Assembly: GCF_000001735.4 (NCBI RefSeq)
Contig: NC_003076.8
Coordinates: forward strand, 10,664,001-10,728,000
DNA length: 64,000 bases
Direction: 5' to 3'
From: Arabidopsis thaliana
Taxonomy: Eukaryota; Streptophyta; Magnoliopsida; Brassicales; Brassicaceae
Below the pieces are notes generated by a model. It was not told the DNA's origin. It made no database searches and was given only the letters and a program-made list of their open reading frames with translations. A program made the translations under genes and the position numbers. How positions within the stretch are numbered: position 1 is the first letter of the stretch; every line of letters begins with the position of its first letter. Shown here piece after piece: positions 32,232 through 45,416 of the stretch.

Positions 32232-35200
32232 TTATTTAAAATTATTACCTCTAGTTGATGAACTGGCTGCCACTTTTTTTGAAGCTGCAGCAGCAAACTC
32301 TTTGTTTAAATTCCTTCTTAACAAATCTTTCATGTCGAAATTATATTGTGGTTCAGCAACCTGATTGCTCGGTGAATCTTTGTCCGACTCATAATCTTCT
32401 TGACTAGTACAGTCAAATATATGATCGTCGCATTCCTCTAACATATCTGTAAATAGAAGATGACATGAAAGTAGCACAACTTAAACAATTTAAAACTGAT
32501 TATATAAGGGTAGCATCTAAATAATTATGATTAACATTATAGCACTATCAGAATATATTGGTTTAGAATGATCACTTTCTTCATCATTGAGGGTAATGAC
32601 ACGTACAATACTTGTAGAATTCTCCTTCGATTGTAATTTTGTTGAATGTGGGACTCCTTACAATCACCAAATCAAAATTTTAAATTTTTTTAAGGAAGTA
32701 ATTATATAATTTCAAACTATATATCAAAATTAGACAAACCTACTAAAACATAATATAAATAGCTAATCTCCAAATATAAATCAAACTTTGCACATTTAAT
32801 ACTTCTTTCTTCTTATTCGACGTTAATCTAATGGTGGAGACGTTGGATCCACTCATAGTACTTCTCGATATATTTGTTATATCCAATAAGACGTTTCCAA
32901 AGTCATACGTTTAGGGTAGTTTGATTAGGAGTTAAGAAGTCTGGTGATCCTACTGAAAAAACAACAAACAAATTAATAAAGATAATTAAAATTACTATAT
33001 AAGATTAACTAATATATATTGTAACAAAACAAAATTTTATAACCTGATGCGTTTGATCTTTCTCTGGCCATTCTTAGAACAACAGACAACCTTCGAATAG
33101 GTGTTTTGTTAACAATTTCAGAATTCTTGGTTGCTTTATCATTGGTCTTCTCTCGAAGTGATGATAATATCCTTTTAGTATTGGATAAATTTCCAGCAAT
33201 AGAAATTATTAATATCAAAACAAAAACATATAAAAAATATTATTTTTACATTTAAAATTTGTATGATAATATTACATATTCAATAATATATAAGTTAGTA
33301 ACCTGATTTCCTATTTTTTGCGGCATCTCTTGGATGAGTTGGACAAAATACTTTTGAGCTATTGGATCCATTGACTTATATTTCCTCTTGTGTTTGGTGT
33401 ATTATAATTTATTCTGTGTCCTTATAAAACAATAATATATGAATGAAAATAAAGTCGAAATACGTAATGATGAGGATATATGAGCATACTACCTGTAAGA
33501 ATTGATTTCATCGAATTAATGGGTGTAATGGGTGAGGAACTCCCATTATTATTTTCCGAATAAAAGGGTAAGGACACGGGAGTATGAGGAGTCTGACTTC
33601 TTTTTGTAAGGTCGACATTTGTAATGTCACTAAGCACTTTACCAAAAACATAACTGACGGTAACCAAATTTTTTGATCCAATTGTTTGATTTTTTAGAGA
33701 AAAGTTGGTTTCATGGAACAACATTTTCATCATTTTGAGATTTGAAGACTTTTTGTTGTTGATCAACATCATTTTCATCATTTTCCTTTTTTTCTTCATT
33801 TTGTAAACGACGAACATAAACAAAGAATATAAATTTGGTTTTAGTAGAAAGTCGAAATATTTCAGAAACAGAAAATATGATAAACATAACAATGCAAATA
33901 ATTAGGAAACAATATGTATTGAAATAACACAAAATCTATAATATAATACTATTATGGCGTAACATACGAAATTTATAAACTAATTTAGTTTATATTTTAT
34001 TATTGTGCAAATGTTAACACAAATTATGGAATGCTTGATTAGGAAACTCCTCGTTGAAACCATGGTTGTTTCCAACTTAGAAGATTCTCATACGTTTTAA
34101 AGGCATCTTTCATTGGATAAATATTTTAATAAAATCTAAGTTTTGCAGATTTGTTTCCATTTTTTAATCCATGCATATCTAACATATATTTTAGTTAAAT
34201 TTGAAATCAAAAGTTCCAGTTTAAATACATTGTGTTACAATCATCTAAATATCTAAAAATTTTAAATCAAAATTGTAAATAAGAATAACAATCTCAAAAC
34301 TTTGAAATTTTTATCTAACCTTAAGGAACTATAGTGATTTAGCAAGCATTAAATATAACAAAACATAATTAAAGTTAATATTTTACAAAATTCATGCATA
34401 GGAAATGAAATCAAAACATAAACAAAGTCTTAACAGTACAAATTATAAGCATAATATAGTAGATTTATAAAGTAAGATAGAAAGCATTCTGGTCTTTATG
34501 TCTTCAATTCTCATCAACAATTTCATCTAGCTCAGCTGGTTGCATCCGTTCAAGGAATTGAGTCTTGAAAAAGTAGGAAAACAAAAAAAGAAATAAATAG
34601 TCCAGACTAAAATTTTATATAACACACTTATCAGTAAAGGAACAATGAAAATATAAACGTTCTTACGTGATGCGAGTCATGTTAATCTCTGGGTAAGTTT
34701 GATTGAATACAATTCTTGAAGCACCATTATGTGAGATTAGACATTGACGACCTAAAATAATTATGTTTTTATTATATGCATTAGCTCGATAAATTAAAGA
34801 TACGATGAGAAGAGTGTTAATATTTACCTTCGTGATCAGAAATCTTCCAAAATCGAAACACACAGGTTGTAGGATTCATACCGAAGGTCCACTCATAATC
34901 AAGATCTAGACCAAGATCCCTCCATAAACCCATAAACAAATCACAAGTATATCCATTTGCAACACATGTCAGAGATTTTTCCCTAATAAGAACATCAAAA
35001 TTATTCCTCTCAATCATCTAAGTTCTATAAATTAAGACACCTATAAAGATAACAATATTTACTATGTTTTAATATAAACATATATAACCATATAGATGCG
35101 GAACTATATAGTCGGAAATATTAACCAAATATTTTTAAGCTCAAACTCGAGAAATTGAGAAAGTCAAGGATTTTCGAAATTTTGAGGAACATAATCGGGT

Positions 35201-35831
35201 CTTGTTATATTTTCAACTCTCACGACAACACCACAAGCATATACACAAAAAAAATCGAAAACATGAAAGCTTTACATTTACAAATAAATAGAATAAATAT
35301 TTTTAAAAAAATAAAAATAAGAAGGTTACCATGAGCAATTGTAGAACTAACCGTCTTTTGTCGATCATGGAGAAGGAAGCAAATCGAAAAAAGTTATTTG
35401 GAACCAATCTACCCACATGAGATATTTTGGTGTTCTAAAAAAACTTGATCTTGAACTTATTGTCGGTAAAGGGAGGAGATCCGACGGATGCTTTGATGAC
35501 ATGAATGTATTCCATAAAAAACCAACTTCCTTCTTCGAGAACTCTAGGGATGTTATGTTCATAGACGTAAGAAGGAGCAATAGCATCAATCATTGTCCCC
35601 TAAAAAAAAGGTTTAAATCATGCAATATTAATAGATTAGATTCAATGAATACTCTAAGTTTAGACTTACAATCTCGTAGCACAAGATCATGCGGTATGTC
35701 TTCCATCCCTCATGAGGCAGTGAAGGCAAAAAACTTAGTATCTTAAGTCTTAACAAACACCTTCCACTCTTTGTTTTTTGGCGAAATTTGAGAGAGGTAT
35801 GAGATTCATTTGTAGTAACCACCTCTATCAT
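32232..35831 (-). pseudogene. RPA70-like (DUF223/OB-fold) gene remnant
   Basis: Reading down the minus strand from 35831: LSQISPKNKEWKVFVKT, GMEDIPHDLVLRD, then MIDAIAPSYVYEHNIPRVLE with EGSWFFMEYIHVIKAS and KFKIKFF (about 35600-35420). This is the DUF223/OB-fold pattern of the plant replication protein A large-subunit family, with an EGSW block. Later pieces are YTCDLFMGLWRDLGLDLDYE (34950), STKRILSSLREKTNDKATKN-like (33170) and GKVLSDITNVDLTKRSQTPH (33640). A C-terminal NFDMKDLLRRNLNKEFAAA (32330) ends at a GTAATA donor. Stops lie in the first OB fold. RPA-like genes are known cargo of plant Helitrons. Exon limits are approximate. Confidence 0.6.
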
Positions 35832-35849
35832 CTCTCGACATGTTTTTTT

Positions 35850-36365
35850 TTTTTTACGGTTAATGGGTTCAAAGAAAGATGAAGAAGGTGAGTATAATGG
35901 ATATAAAGAAGAGATGAGGTTACCTTTTTTCCGTTAATGGGTTAGGACATGTGTACGTATATAATTTTAAATATTTAGTGTATATAACTTTTACCAAAAA
36001 GAATTAAAAATTATTACAAAAATTATATGCCATACAAATCTTGTCAATCGAATTTGGAATCTCAATAAGAAGTTATAGTGCTTTTTATGGTTACTTGCAA
36101 AAATTAATGAATTTTGTAAGAAACAAAATGTGACATATGTTGTCATATCTCTTGGATGAGTTGTCAAATCTAGTTAACATAAAAGTTTAACTTAATGTGA
36201 GTATCTACTTAATTTGGTATAGAAGGAACACATATGCATCTAGATTTATTGGAATAACTCACAAAAATGTGTAATATTTACATTACATTTTTTATCGTCA
36301 TACAACACATCATTTAGTATACTATTATTTGTTTTAATATTACTTATATTATTTTAAAATTGTAG
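35850..36365. other. AT-rich spacer before Harbinger copy 3
   Basis: No gene is seen. The last 100 bases, ending TTTTAAAATTGTAG, resemble an intron 3' end directly before the ATG at 36368, so this may be the 5' intron of the Harbinger transposase gene. TIRs of this copy were not recognised on this side. Confidence 0.4.
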
Positions 36366-36367
36366 AT

Positions 36368-37650
36368 ATGGCATCATTCCGTATATGCCAATTGCGATCA
36401 CAAGGTGTACATAATCTAAATTATGAAGAGAGAATTGAATTATGAAATTTGGAAAATGAGCAAATTGAACAGTTAATAATTCAACCGTCATTGAGTTGCT
36501 ACAATCGAACTTTTGAAAGAGGACCAATTCAAACAGATGGCGGGATGGGATGGAAAAATACTTGGCGTCGAATACAAGAAGATAAGGCTGCTTATCTTCA
36601 ATTACTACGAATGTCTCTGGATTGTTTTAGATCATTATGTGACATAATGGAAACAAGTTATGGATTAATTCCTACAATGAATGTTAGTATTGAAGAGAGT
36701 GTTGCCATGTTTTTACGGATATGTGGACACAATGAAGTTCAAAGAGATGTTGGGTTACGATTTGGACGAACGCAAGAAACAGTGAATCAGAAATTTTTTG
36801 AAGTCCTTAGAGCGACATAGATACTTGCTTGTGATTATATCAAAACGCCAACAACACAAGAACTACGTCGAATTCCTGAATAACTATAAATGGATCAACA
36901 ATATTGGTCATATTTTAGTGGATTTGTTGGAGGTATAAATGGAGTTCATGTATGTGTTAAGGTGAAGCATTAACTACAAGGAATGTATTGGAATCGACAC
37001 GATAGAACATCGTTTAATATCAAGGCCATATGTGATATAAATATGTTGTTTACATATGTTTGGAATGGAGCACTTGGATCGTGCCACGATACAGTAGTTC
37101 TAACGATGGCACAAGATAATGATTCTGAATTTCCTTTGCCTCCTAGAGATAAGTATTATGTAGTTGATTCTGGGTATCCAAATAAACAAGGCTTTTTGGC
37201 ATCTTATCGATCTTCGCGGAACAGAGTTTTCGGTATCACATGTCACAGCTCTACAATGGTCCTCCTCTTAGAAATAAACATGAGTTGTTTAATCGATGTC
37301 ATGCATCTTTACGTTCTGTTATTGAAAGGAAAATTGGAGTTTGGAAGAAAAAATGGAGGATTCTTTATGAATTTTCTAGATATGATATTGATGTCCAAAA
37401 AACAGTGGTAACGACTACAATGTGACTACATAACTTTATCAGAATGTCGAATTATTTTGACGAGAATTTTGTTGAAGTAATAGGAGATACAAATATCAAC
37501 AACATAAATTCTGAGAATGATCTAGATGACCGAAGAGAAGTGGTATACCTGATGGAAATCATATGGCAAAATATAAGAGAAAATATTGCTGATATGTTAT
37601 GGGCAAATCAAATTATTATTATTTTATTTATTAATTTAATAATTTAATCT
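36368..37650 (+). pseudogene. Harbinger transposase, copy 3 (near full length, inactive)
   Basis: Starting at MASFRICQLRSQGVHNLNYE, the copy has an early stop (IEL then TGA). It then runs through GGMGWKNTWRRIQEDKAAYL, SLDCFRSLCDIMETSYG, RFGRTQETVNQKFFEVLRAT (helix-turn-helix) and GGINGVHVCVKV, then GSCHDTVVLTMAQD, KYYVVDSGYPNKQGF and SVIERKIGVWKKKW. The first catalytic Asp of the DDE triad is replaced by Asn (GGINGVHV), while the second Asp and the Glu remain. Further stops and a frameshift occur after CVKVKH and near 37220. Near 37680 and 37775, TGCTTTTACCATTYGAA segments resemble inverted Harbinger termini and may mark its right end. Same family as copy 2. Confidence 0.85.
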
Positions 37651-37899
37651 GCATATATTGAACTGCTTTTACCATTCGAACTCATATTTAAACTACTTGA
37701 TTTGCATGATATGCATTTGTCATGCATGATCTACATATTCTGCAAGATCTACATGATCTGCAACGCTTGAACTGCTTTTACCATTTGAAGCCTAAGTTTA
37801 CCCTCACAAAGATTCTCTTTACTTCTTGTCATTAAATGAACTGTTTGTATCTTCACGAGATTGTCGTTATAGAAAGAAAACCTCATCCTTCCCCATTGT

Positions 37900-38939
37900 T
37901 AGGGATGTCAAAATGGCTAACCCAACTCAACTCAACTCATAATCAAATGAGTTTAATGTTAAATGAGTTATGGGTTGACCCATCTCATTTTGTTGGGTCA
38001 ACCCATAACTCATTTCATTTGATGGGTTAAGTTGTTACCCATTTAAATAATAATTTAATTAATAATTATTATAAAATAATAATAAATAATTATTATCATC
38101 ATTAATTCATTATCATCAATCTTTGGATATTTACCGATTCACATTTTTTTACGGATTTATATTTTTGACGAAAAAATTATGGGTTTACGTTTTTATTGCG
38201 GGAAGCTCACGGGTTTACGTCTTTTTGCAGGAAACTCCCGGGTTTACGTTTTTGGCGGAAAAATTACGGCTTTACGTTTTTTTGGCGGGAAAATCACGGA
38301 TTTACGTTTTTGGCGGAAAAATTACGGATTTACATTTTTGGCAGATAAATTACGGATTTACAATGATATCAACAAACAAAGTAAAGTAAACCCACAAACA
38401 AGTGATTGCAAAAAGTATAGGGATACAAAGAGAAACAACGAGAGAGATACGGTGCGAAAGTGAGAAAACGCGCAAGAGAGAGAGAGGGGATTTGAAACAA
38501 ACCTGCTACACTCCGACGATAGATCCGACGAGATCTCCGGCGACGAGATCCGACGAAGAGAATCGGCAACGACGAGATCACACTGACCTCGACGGTGACG
38601 AAGGAATCTATATTTTCTCAATTTTGTGTCGAGGAGAGTCTGAGGAACACATGTGGTTTTCTCAATATTGGTTTAGATGTGTTGGTTAAACTTAAATCAA
38701 CATTGGTTTAGAGATTTTAATTGGTTTAATTCAAATTACCAAAACTTGATGGGTTAATTGTGTAAACCATTAAAACCATTAACCATTACAAATCAACTCA
38801 TTTTATTCATCAAACCAATTGACCCACTAACTCATTTGATTCATCAACTCATTTGAGTCAAAATTTTCAACTTATTAAGGTTCATAAGTTTAGTTGAGTT
38901 GAGTTGACGCAAAAATCTTGACCCATTTTGACATCCCTA
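37900..38939. mobile_element. Non-autonomous hAT element, 1-kb family, copy 2
   Basis: The ends TAGGGATGTCAAAATGG and its inverse at the right are flanked by CCCATTGT (37892-37899) and CCCATTGC (38940-38947), an 8-bp TSD with one difference. Subterminal CAACTCA/TGAGTT and TGGGTCAA repeats match copy 1, and the tandem array (38160-38360) lies in the opposite orientation. Between the array and the right arm (38400-38640), a purine-rich then GC-richer stretch (CGACGAGATCTCCGGCGACG) is not seen in copy 1. It may be residual coding sequence of the ancestral element or captured DNA. Confidence 0.88.
38160..38360 (-). repeat. 28-30 bp tandem array inside hAT copy 2
   Basis: About seven units of the pattern TTTTTGGCGGGAAAATCACG then GATTTACG follow one another. 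They are the reverse complement of the array unit in copy 1. The frames here that give FYCGKLTGLR- and FGGKITALR-type repeats are not genes. Confidence 0.85.
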
Positions 38940-38947
38940 CCCATTGC

Positions 38948-41873
38948 TTTAATAAAGAAAAGTACTTTCAGTTTTATTAGTAAATAATGATTCTTTTATA
39001 TTAGAAAATTCATTTTCTATAACGGATGAAGAGCAAATTATATAATTATTTATGTTTTATAAAACAAATCATTATTAACACGAATCGAATCTAGAACTTC
39101 TAAACTTTTATGTTTTTGGTAGTTTAACCTCTAGACTAATTCGTTAGTATAAAAATACTCAAAAATTAGTACAGGTTTACTTAAATAGATAATATTGTGA
39201 AATTTAATTAAAAATAATAATTTGTTGTTAAATGATAAGAAGTTATAATATATAAATATATTATATATATATATGAGTACATCTCTAATATAAGATTCTC
39301 AGTTTTTAATTTTAATAAAAAAAATATTGCTAACTATACAAAGTATAAGAGAATATATGGTCATACATACAAAATATACTGTTGTATTCTCAGCTACACA
39401 AAGTATATGTATTGCATAGCTACATATATGAACTATACTATGTTATATGGTTAACACCAGAAACATACAATTTTGGTACACCGATTGGTTGACTTCGGCG
39501 TTAATATATGTGAATATGCAATACATCTACTTTGTTTAACCGAAAATACAATAGTATAGTTGGCATGTGTGACCATGTGTTTTTCTATACTTATTTGTTT
39601 TCTTTTTTAGTATCTATAGTTTTATCTCACCTAATACACACTTGTATATGTGTTTATTACGTAATTATTTAATAAAATTTTATCATAATTTCTTTGTAAT
39701 TTGTAGATGTTTATAAATTAATTTAGCAGGCAAATATGATAAAATAATTGATGTATTTCGTATTTATGATAATTTCATTTAAATATAATATTTGTGACTA
39801 TAGTGTTAGATCATTATTATGTTTTTAAGAATATAAAATTTAATCAAAAAAAAAAATGTTTTACATTAAATGCTTCATAATATAAAAGATCTGAAACCAT
39901 TTTTGAATGTCCTCATATAGCATTCATTTGAATGTCAGAGACTATTTTCTTATAGTTAATATTTGTATATATTTTTAAAATTCAACTTTCACATGGTCCA
40001 AAGCAATATTTTATGTACCATATGCGTTTTTATATATCTGTCGTTATATGTTTGTCTTCTACGAGTTAGGTCAAGTAGACATGGTCGTTTCATTTTCGTC
40101 AACTTTCTACAAAACCCACTATCAGCATCACACTAGATTGGCCAACTCCACCAATGTAAGATTTAAATATATGTTACAACATGGATCCACTAAAGTACTC
40201 GAAAACGTCAAAAACATTAGGAGCAAAAGCCAAAAAGCAAATCAATGATTTGGTTGACAATAATCTTTCTGACGCATGAAGCTTTCCTTCTTCTCTTTTA
40301 AGATTTGGATTTTGTATCAAACCTATGATGCATTATCTTATCACTTGTCACCAATCCTTTCTTTGATTTTACACCTACCCAATCATATACATGTATAGAT
40401 GTGCATGTGCAACTTTAATAATGACGTGTGCCGTATGGTGATTCAGTTGTATTAAGAAAATGAGACTAACCAAGTTGGGTTGTCCGATTATTATGACATT
40501 TTTTATGCTTAGAAAGATTTATATTTAATTATTTTATTTTTTCATCGTCCACTTTGATAGTGTATAACTTCGGTTCCACATCCACTATACTATAGAATGT
40601 AAATATGATGCCAAATACAAAATTATTGAGCAATTATATATATATATATATATATATATTCTAATATCCGGTTTGTAATTTTGTTTTTAGAGTTTTCAAA
40701 AAATTAGTTTTTTAGGCAAAACATTTTTTATAGTTACTTGAAAGAGACATTTTCTATGATTTTTTATATTCCCTAACAAACTATGAATTCACCAACCACA
40801 CATAGATGTTATTTTGTATGTGTGTTATGTTTTAACCGGACATATGCAGAAATTATATAAAAGAGATATTAATGTACAAATAAGCTATATATGTTTATTG
40901 TCTTCCTCTGATCCAACTGAGAAACTCTAATTTGGAAGTTCAAGTAAATCTTTAACAACAGTATGCCCACTCACGAGCAAACAACAAGTGAATAACGATT
41001 ATGTATTTGTTAAACTTTTTATAATATACAAGTATGATGTTAAAAAATAGATAAATGTGTGAAGGGCCCATTGAAATGTGTTATATAATTTAGTTTAGTC
41101 GAAGCCACGCCTATTATCGTAATCATTATAATTTGACTTCCGTGCTATGTGACAAATGACAAATTCCTAAGCCACTACAAACTGATTTTTGAGTTATTTT
41201 CGTTATAATGATATAGAATTCTGCCCAAATTGTTTCTTATATTTTTAACTTTTAGAGGTAAAACATAGGTATGAAATGTATTTGTATGGGCTTCATACCC
41301 GGAAATGATAAAAGTCCAGGCCACGAAGGGGAGATGGAGTGTACAATTTGGTATTCTTTTTATTTACCTATAATTTTATTCTTAGCATTGCTATATATAT
41401 CTACATAGAAATATTAACCGAAATCGAATTGTAAACGTAACTTCACATTCATCATCCATCCCTAATACCAACCCATCCGATAATAATTCCACAAGAGTTA
41501 TTCAGATTTTCTATTTTCAGTATATTTAAATAAATAATAATTGGGATGTGTTTTTAATCAAATGGTTAAGTCCACTTAATTCTGCTATCTTTTCACCGGA
41601 GCTTGATTTCACCAAATCGTGTTACCCCATGTAATAGGGATTGACCTTAGATTTATCGATTCAAATATGTCAAATTTGTCTTTTAAAATAATCATATAAT
41701 ATATAAAAATGAATTTTGAATCAACAAAACCTCTCAATTATCTGCAATCTATTTTCATCACTTAGTTAAATTATTAACAGAAACGCTTCAAGTAAGGAAT
41801 TTGATTTAAAACTCCTCAAGTATCGAGTATTCCATTATAAACTCATCAATTTAATTATTAATAAAAAATACAT
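38948..41873. other. AT-rich intergenic region without recognised genes
   Basis: No coding region, RNA gene or transposon end was recognised in these 2.9 kb. It contains an (AT)n run at about 40637-40660 and a T/A block near 39258-39275. A 66-codon open frame at 40048-40248 lacks any feature of a protein family. Confidence 0.5.
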
Positions 41874-41894
41874 CAAGTATATAGGCATGGCCAC

Positions 41895-42095
41895 GGTTAC
41901 GGTTTATTAACCACCGGTTACGGTTACAAATTTTCTTTAACCTTAACCTTAACCTCTGAATACACGGTTAAAACGGTTACGGTTAAAACGGTTACGATTA
42001 AAACGGTTACGGTTAAAACGGTTACGGTTAAAACGGTTATGGTTAAATACGGTTACAGTTAAATACGGTTATGGTTAAATATAGTTACGGTTATT
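41895..42095. repeat. Left subterminal ACGGTTA motif array of the hAT element
   Basis: More than ten copies of ACGGTTA or close variants are spaced by 7-9 bases, many as AAAACGGTTACGGTT. In hAT elements the transposase binds clustered short subterminal motifs, and AAACGG is the known hexamer for maize Ac. Binding here is an inference. A related, partly inverted cluster lies at 50105-50275. Confidence 0.8.
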
Positions 42096-42241
42096 TGATA
42101 ATTATAATACAATTAATATATGAAGCAAAATCGAATATTTTCTTAAATAATTTTCTTTTTAAAAGAATAATTATATAAACTAGTTTTTTACAGTAAATAA
42201 ATAAACGATGAAATGATTAAAGTACTATTTAAGTGAAATAA

Positions 42242-44155
42242 TTATGTAATTAGGAAAATGAAGTAACCAAAAAATTCATATTTATTAATTATAACAATGT
42301 TTATTAAGCTAACTAAAACAAATAATAAAAAATAAACTTTAATAATTCTCGTTGATGATACATCACTATCAATATCTTCTAATTCTTCTTCATTCTCTCG
42401 AAGGAATTTTTGATGTCTATATCCGGCTCTGGTCCAATCGTCAAGACATGCTTGAGCTTCAAGAGAATCTGGACTCATTCTTGATCGAGTTTCATCTAGT
42501 ATTTGACCTCCCATGTTAAAAGCTCGCTCGATGGAAACTGTAGAAACGGGTGAAGAAAGAACGTCTTTTGCGATCATGGCTAAAATTGAATATTGAGATT
42601 GGTGACTCTTCCACCAATGAATGATTTGAAAGTTATTTCCTGCATCTGCATCACTAAACTCAAAATTAGTATATAAATATTTTTCAAGTTCAGCAATTAT
42701 TACCTTGTGATGGTCATTGCCTTTTACGTCGTCGCATTCTTTCTGGAAGACTTAACGTAGAAGTTGATGACATATCATTTGTAGAGATGATTAAGTTCCT
42801 TGTGGTACCAAATGCATATATAATCTATAATATTTATCATACAAATTTTCTGTGTCTTTTCTTGAGTTGGAAATAATGCTTGAAACATTAATTAATACTA
42901 TCAAACAAATGTAATAGATCATAATATGTGACGAGATAATCATATAAACCATCAAATTTAGTTCGAGGATCAAAAAGAGATGCAAGCAAATTAAAAGGTG
43001 GGATTTCTCTATAGTATTTTAACCATTTATCTCTCATACTAGTTATGCATGATGACAAAACAATATTATTTTCATGTTCGTGCATCAGATCAGCAATATT
43101 AACACATTCATAAAAAAAGTAAATGACTAGTAGGATAATAAACACCGAATAATAAAAGCATTGCATCATTAAAACATTTTAATAACTTTAAAAGTGCATT
43201 ACAATCATCCCAATGAGTGGGCCATAAAGTTAAAGAACTGCTATTTTGTTGAATAAAACTATACAATAAATCTTTATAACCAATAGAATCAACAAGCATA
43301 TCATATGTTGAATTCCAACGAGTAGGAACATCTCGAGAAAACCTTTTGGGGATACATTATGCAATTTACAAAATCGAAACCATTTTTTCATTAATTGTGG
43401 ATGACCCCATAAATAATTCAAAGTAGTTTTAATTGGAGAAATAAGATTATTTTGAGAAACAAATAAACCATCTTGAACACATAAATTTAAGACATGACAA
43501 ATGCATCGAACATGAAAATATTTTCCTCCTAAAATAGGACTACAATTATTTATTAATTCATCAATGGAAGAAGTATTCACGGATGCATTATCAAAAGAAA
43601 TAGAAAATATTTTGTTTGTTAAATTATATTCTTCTAAAATTATTTTTATTAATTTAAAAATATTATTGGATGTATGTCTTTCATAAAAAACTCGAAAAGC
43701 AATAATTCTCTTTTGAATAATCTAATCACTATCAAGCCAATGAGAAGTAATACCCATATAATGATGAATTTGCCACTGATCCCTCCAAATATCAGAGCAT
43801 ATTGAAACATTATTAGCTAAACCAGAAAACAAACATTCTAAATCTTTTTTTTGTTTTTCGATAAAGTGATTTTAATGTACGAGTAAGAGTAGTTCGAGGA
43901 ACTCTCTTAGCTTGAGGATTTAATGCTTTTTGGCAATAATTATTAAAACCCAGTTTCTCACCAAAGCTAAATGAAAGGTGATTAACAACAACACATTTTA
44001 CTAATTCTTCTCGATTTCTTTTATCAGAATAATGAAAATTCGAAAGATTAGCAGAAGTAGCATTTTGAGTTTCTCCACCATATTTGTCAGGATGATTTTT
44101 AACCAAATGATATCTATATGATCCATATCCTGAACCCGATTTCCAAAAAAAACTT
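42242..44155 (-). pseudogene. hAT transposase, main part (BED half-finger to hATC)
   Basis: On the minus strand from the Copia border: a glycine- and tyrosine-rich stretch and YHLVKNHPDKYGG (second half of a BED zinc finger), then SFSFGEKLGF, RVPRTTLTRTL, a diverged catalytic core with RCICHVLNLCVQDGL near 43490, RDKWLKYYREIPPFNLLASL with FDPRTK near 43000, and finally SSPVSTVSIERAFNMGGQIL, the hATC dimerisation domain, at 42550. Frameshifts occur near 43700, 43230 and 42750. It belongs with the N-terminal part at 49296-49514. A nuclear DNA-binding transposase in life, now inactive. Confidence 0.88.
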
Positions 44156-44642
<487 letters not shown>

Positions 44643-44645
44643 AAT

Positions 44646-44657
44646 TGGTATCAGAGC
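44646..44657 (+). other. Copia primer-binding site (initiator tRNA-Met)
   Basis: TGGTATCAGAGC is the standard primer site of plant Copia elements, complementary to the 3' region of initiator tRNA-Met. It starts four bases after the 5' LTR end. Confidence 0.95.
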
Positions 44658-44693
44658 TCCAGGTTCTCGTGGTAGCTGATCGTTGTTACAAGG

Positions 44694-45416
44694 ATGACGA
44701 ATTCGTTGATCAAGATGTCGGTGTTCGACGGAAGTGGTGACTTCTCACTTTGGAAGACACGCATGTTCTCTCATCTTCGAATCCTAGGCTTGCAGGATAC
44801 TCTGGTGGAACAAGCTCTGTTCCCACCACTGAAAGAGGAAGATGAATCAGATCCGGAGAAGAAGGAGAAACATATCAAAGAAGAAACTGGGAGAATTGAA
44901 CGATGTGAGAAAGCTATGGTCATTATATTTCTTAATGTCGGTGATAAGATACTGAGAAAGATTGATCATTGCAAGACTACAGCAGAAGCATGGATGTTGC
45001 TAGAACGATTATATCTGGTAAAGACTTTATCAAATTGTGTGTATCTTCAACTCAAGGTTTACAACTATAGGATGCAGGAATCGAAGACACTAGATGAGAA
45101 CATTGATGAGTTCTTGAAGATGATATCAGACCTAAGTAATTTGCAGATCCAAGTCCCCGATGAGGTACACACGATCTTGATTCTGAGTTCTCTTCCAGCC
45201 AAATATGGAAGAGAAGGACTACAACTTGAAGAGGTAATAAGCGCAGCAAAATCTAAGAAATTAGAGTTTCAGGCAGAATCCAGTTCTAAGTCTACAGCAA
45301 AAGGCCATTACGTTAAAGGAAATCAGAACAACAATTCAAAATAAAGATCTCAAGATGGTAAGAAGATATGTTGGATCTGTGGGAAAGAAGGTCATTTCAA
45401 GAGGCAATGTTATAAG
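44694..45416 (+). pseudogene. Copia gag with zinc knuckle
   Basis: The frame opens at MTNSLIKMSVFDGSGDFSLW. It has the UBN2-type gag body (WKTRMFSHLRILGLQDTL, ILSSLPAKYGREGLQLEEV), then a lysine-rich linker. A TAA at 45342 interrupts the frame; the CCHC knuckle CWICGKEGHFKRQC follows at 45370-45411 in the same frame. Gag would form the virus-like particle and bind RNA. Confidence 0.9.

Larger units (their letters stand above)
27600..35850 (-). mobile_element. Decayed autonomous Helitron with RPA-like gene (approximate limits)
   Basis: On the minus strand the order is an RPA-like OB-fold gene (about 35830-32230), a Helitron Rep (31160-28980) and a Pif1-type helicase (28890-27731). This combination is diagnostic of plant autonomous Helitrons. 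A solo LTR splits it at 31180-32150. The outer ends were not located, so the limits follow the coding remnants. Confidence 0.7.

Noticed and set aside
38402..38689. 95-codon charged open frame with competing minus-strand frames
   Set aside because: It lies across the array edge and the arm of hAT copy 2 and has no family features. Kept only as an unexplained segment in the findings.
40048..40248. 66-codon open frame in a gene-empty stretch
   Set aside because: No domain, signal or splice context was seen; a frame of this length is expected by chance.
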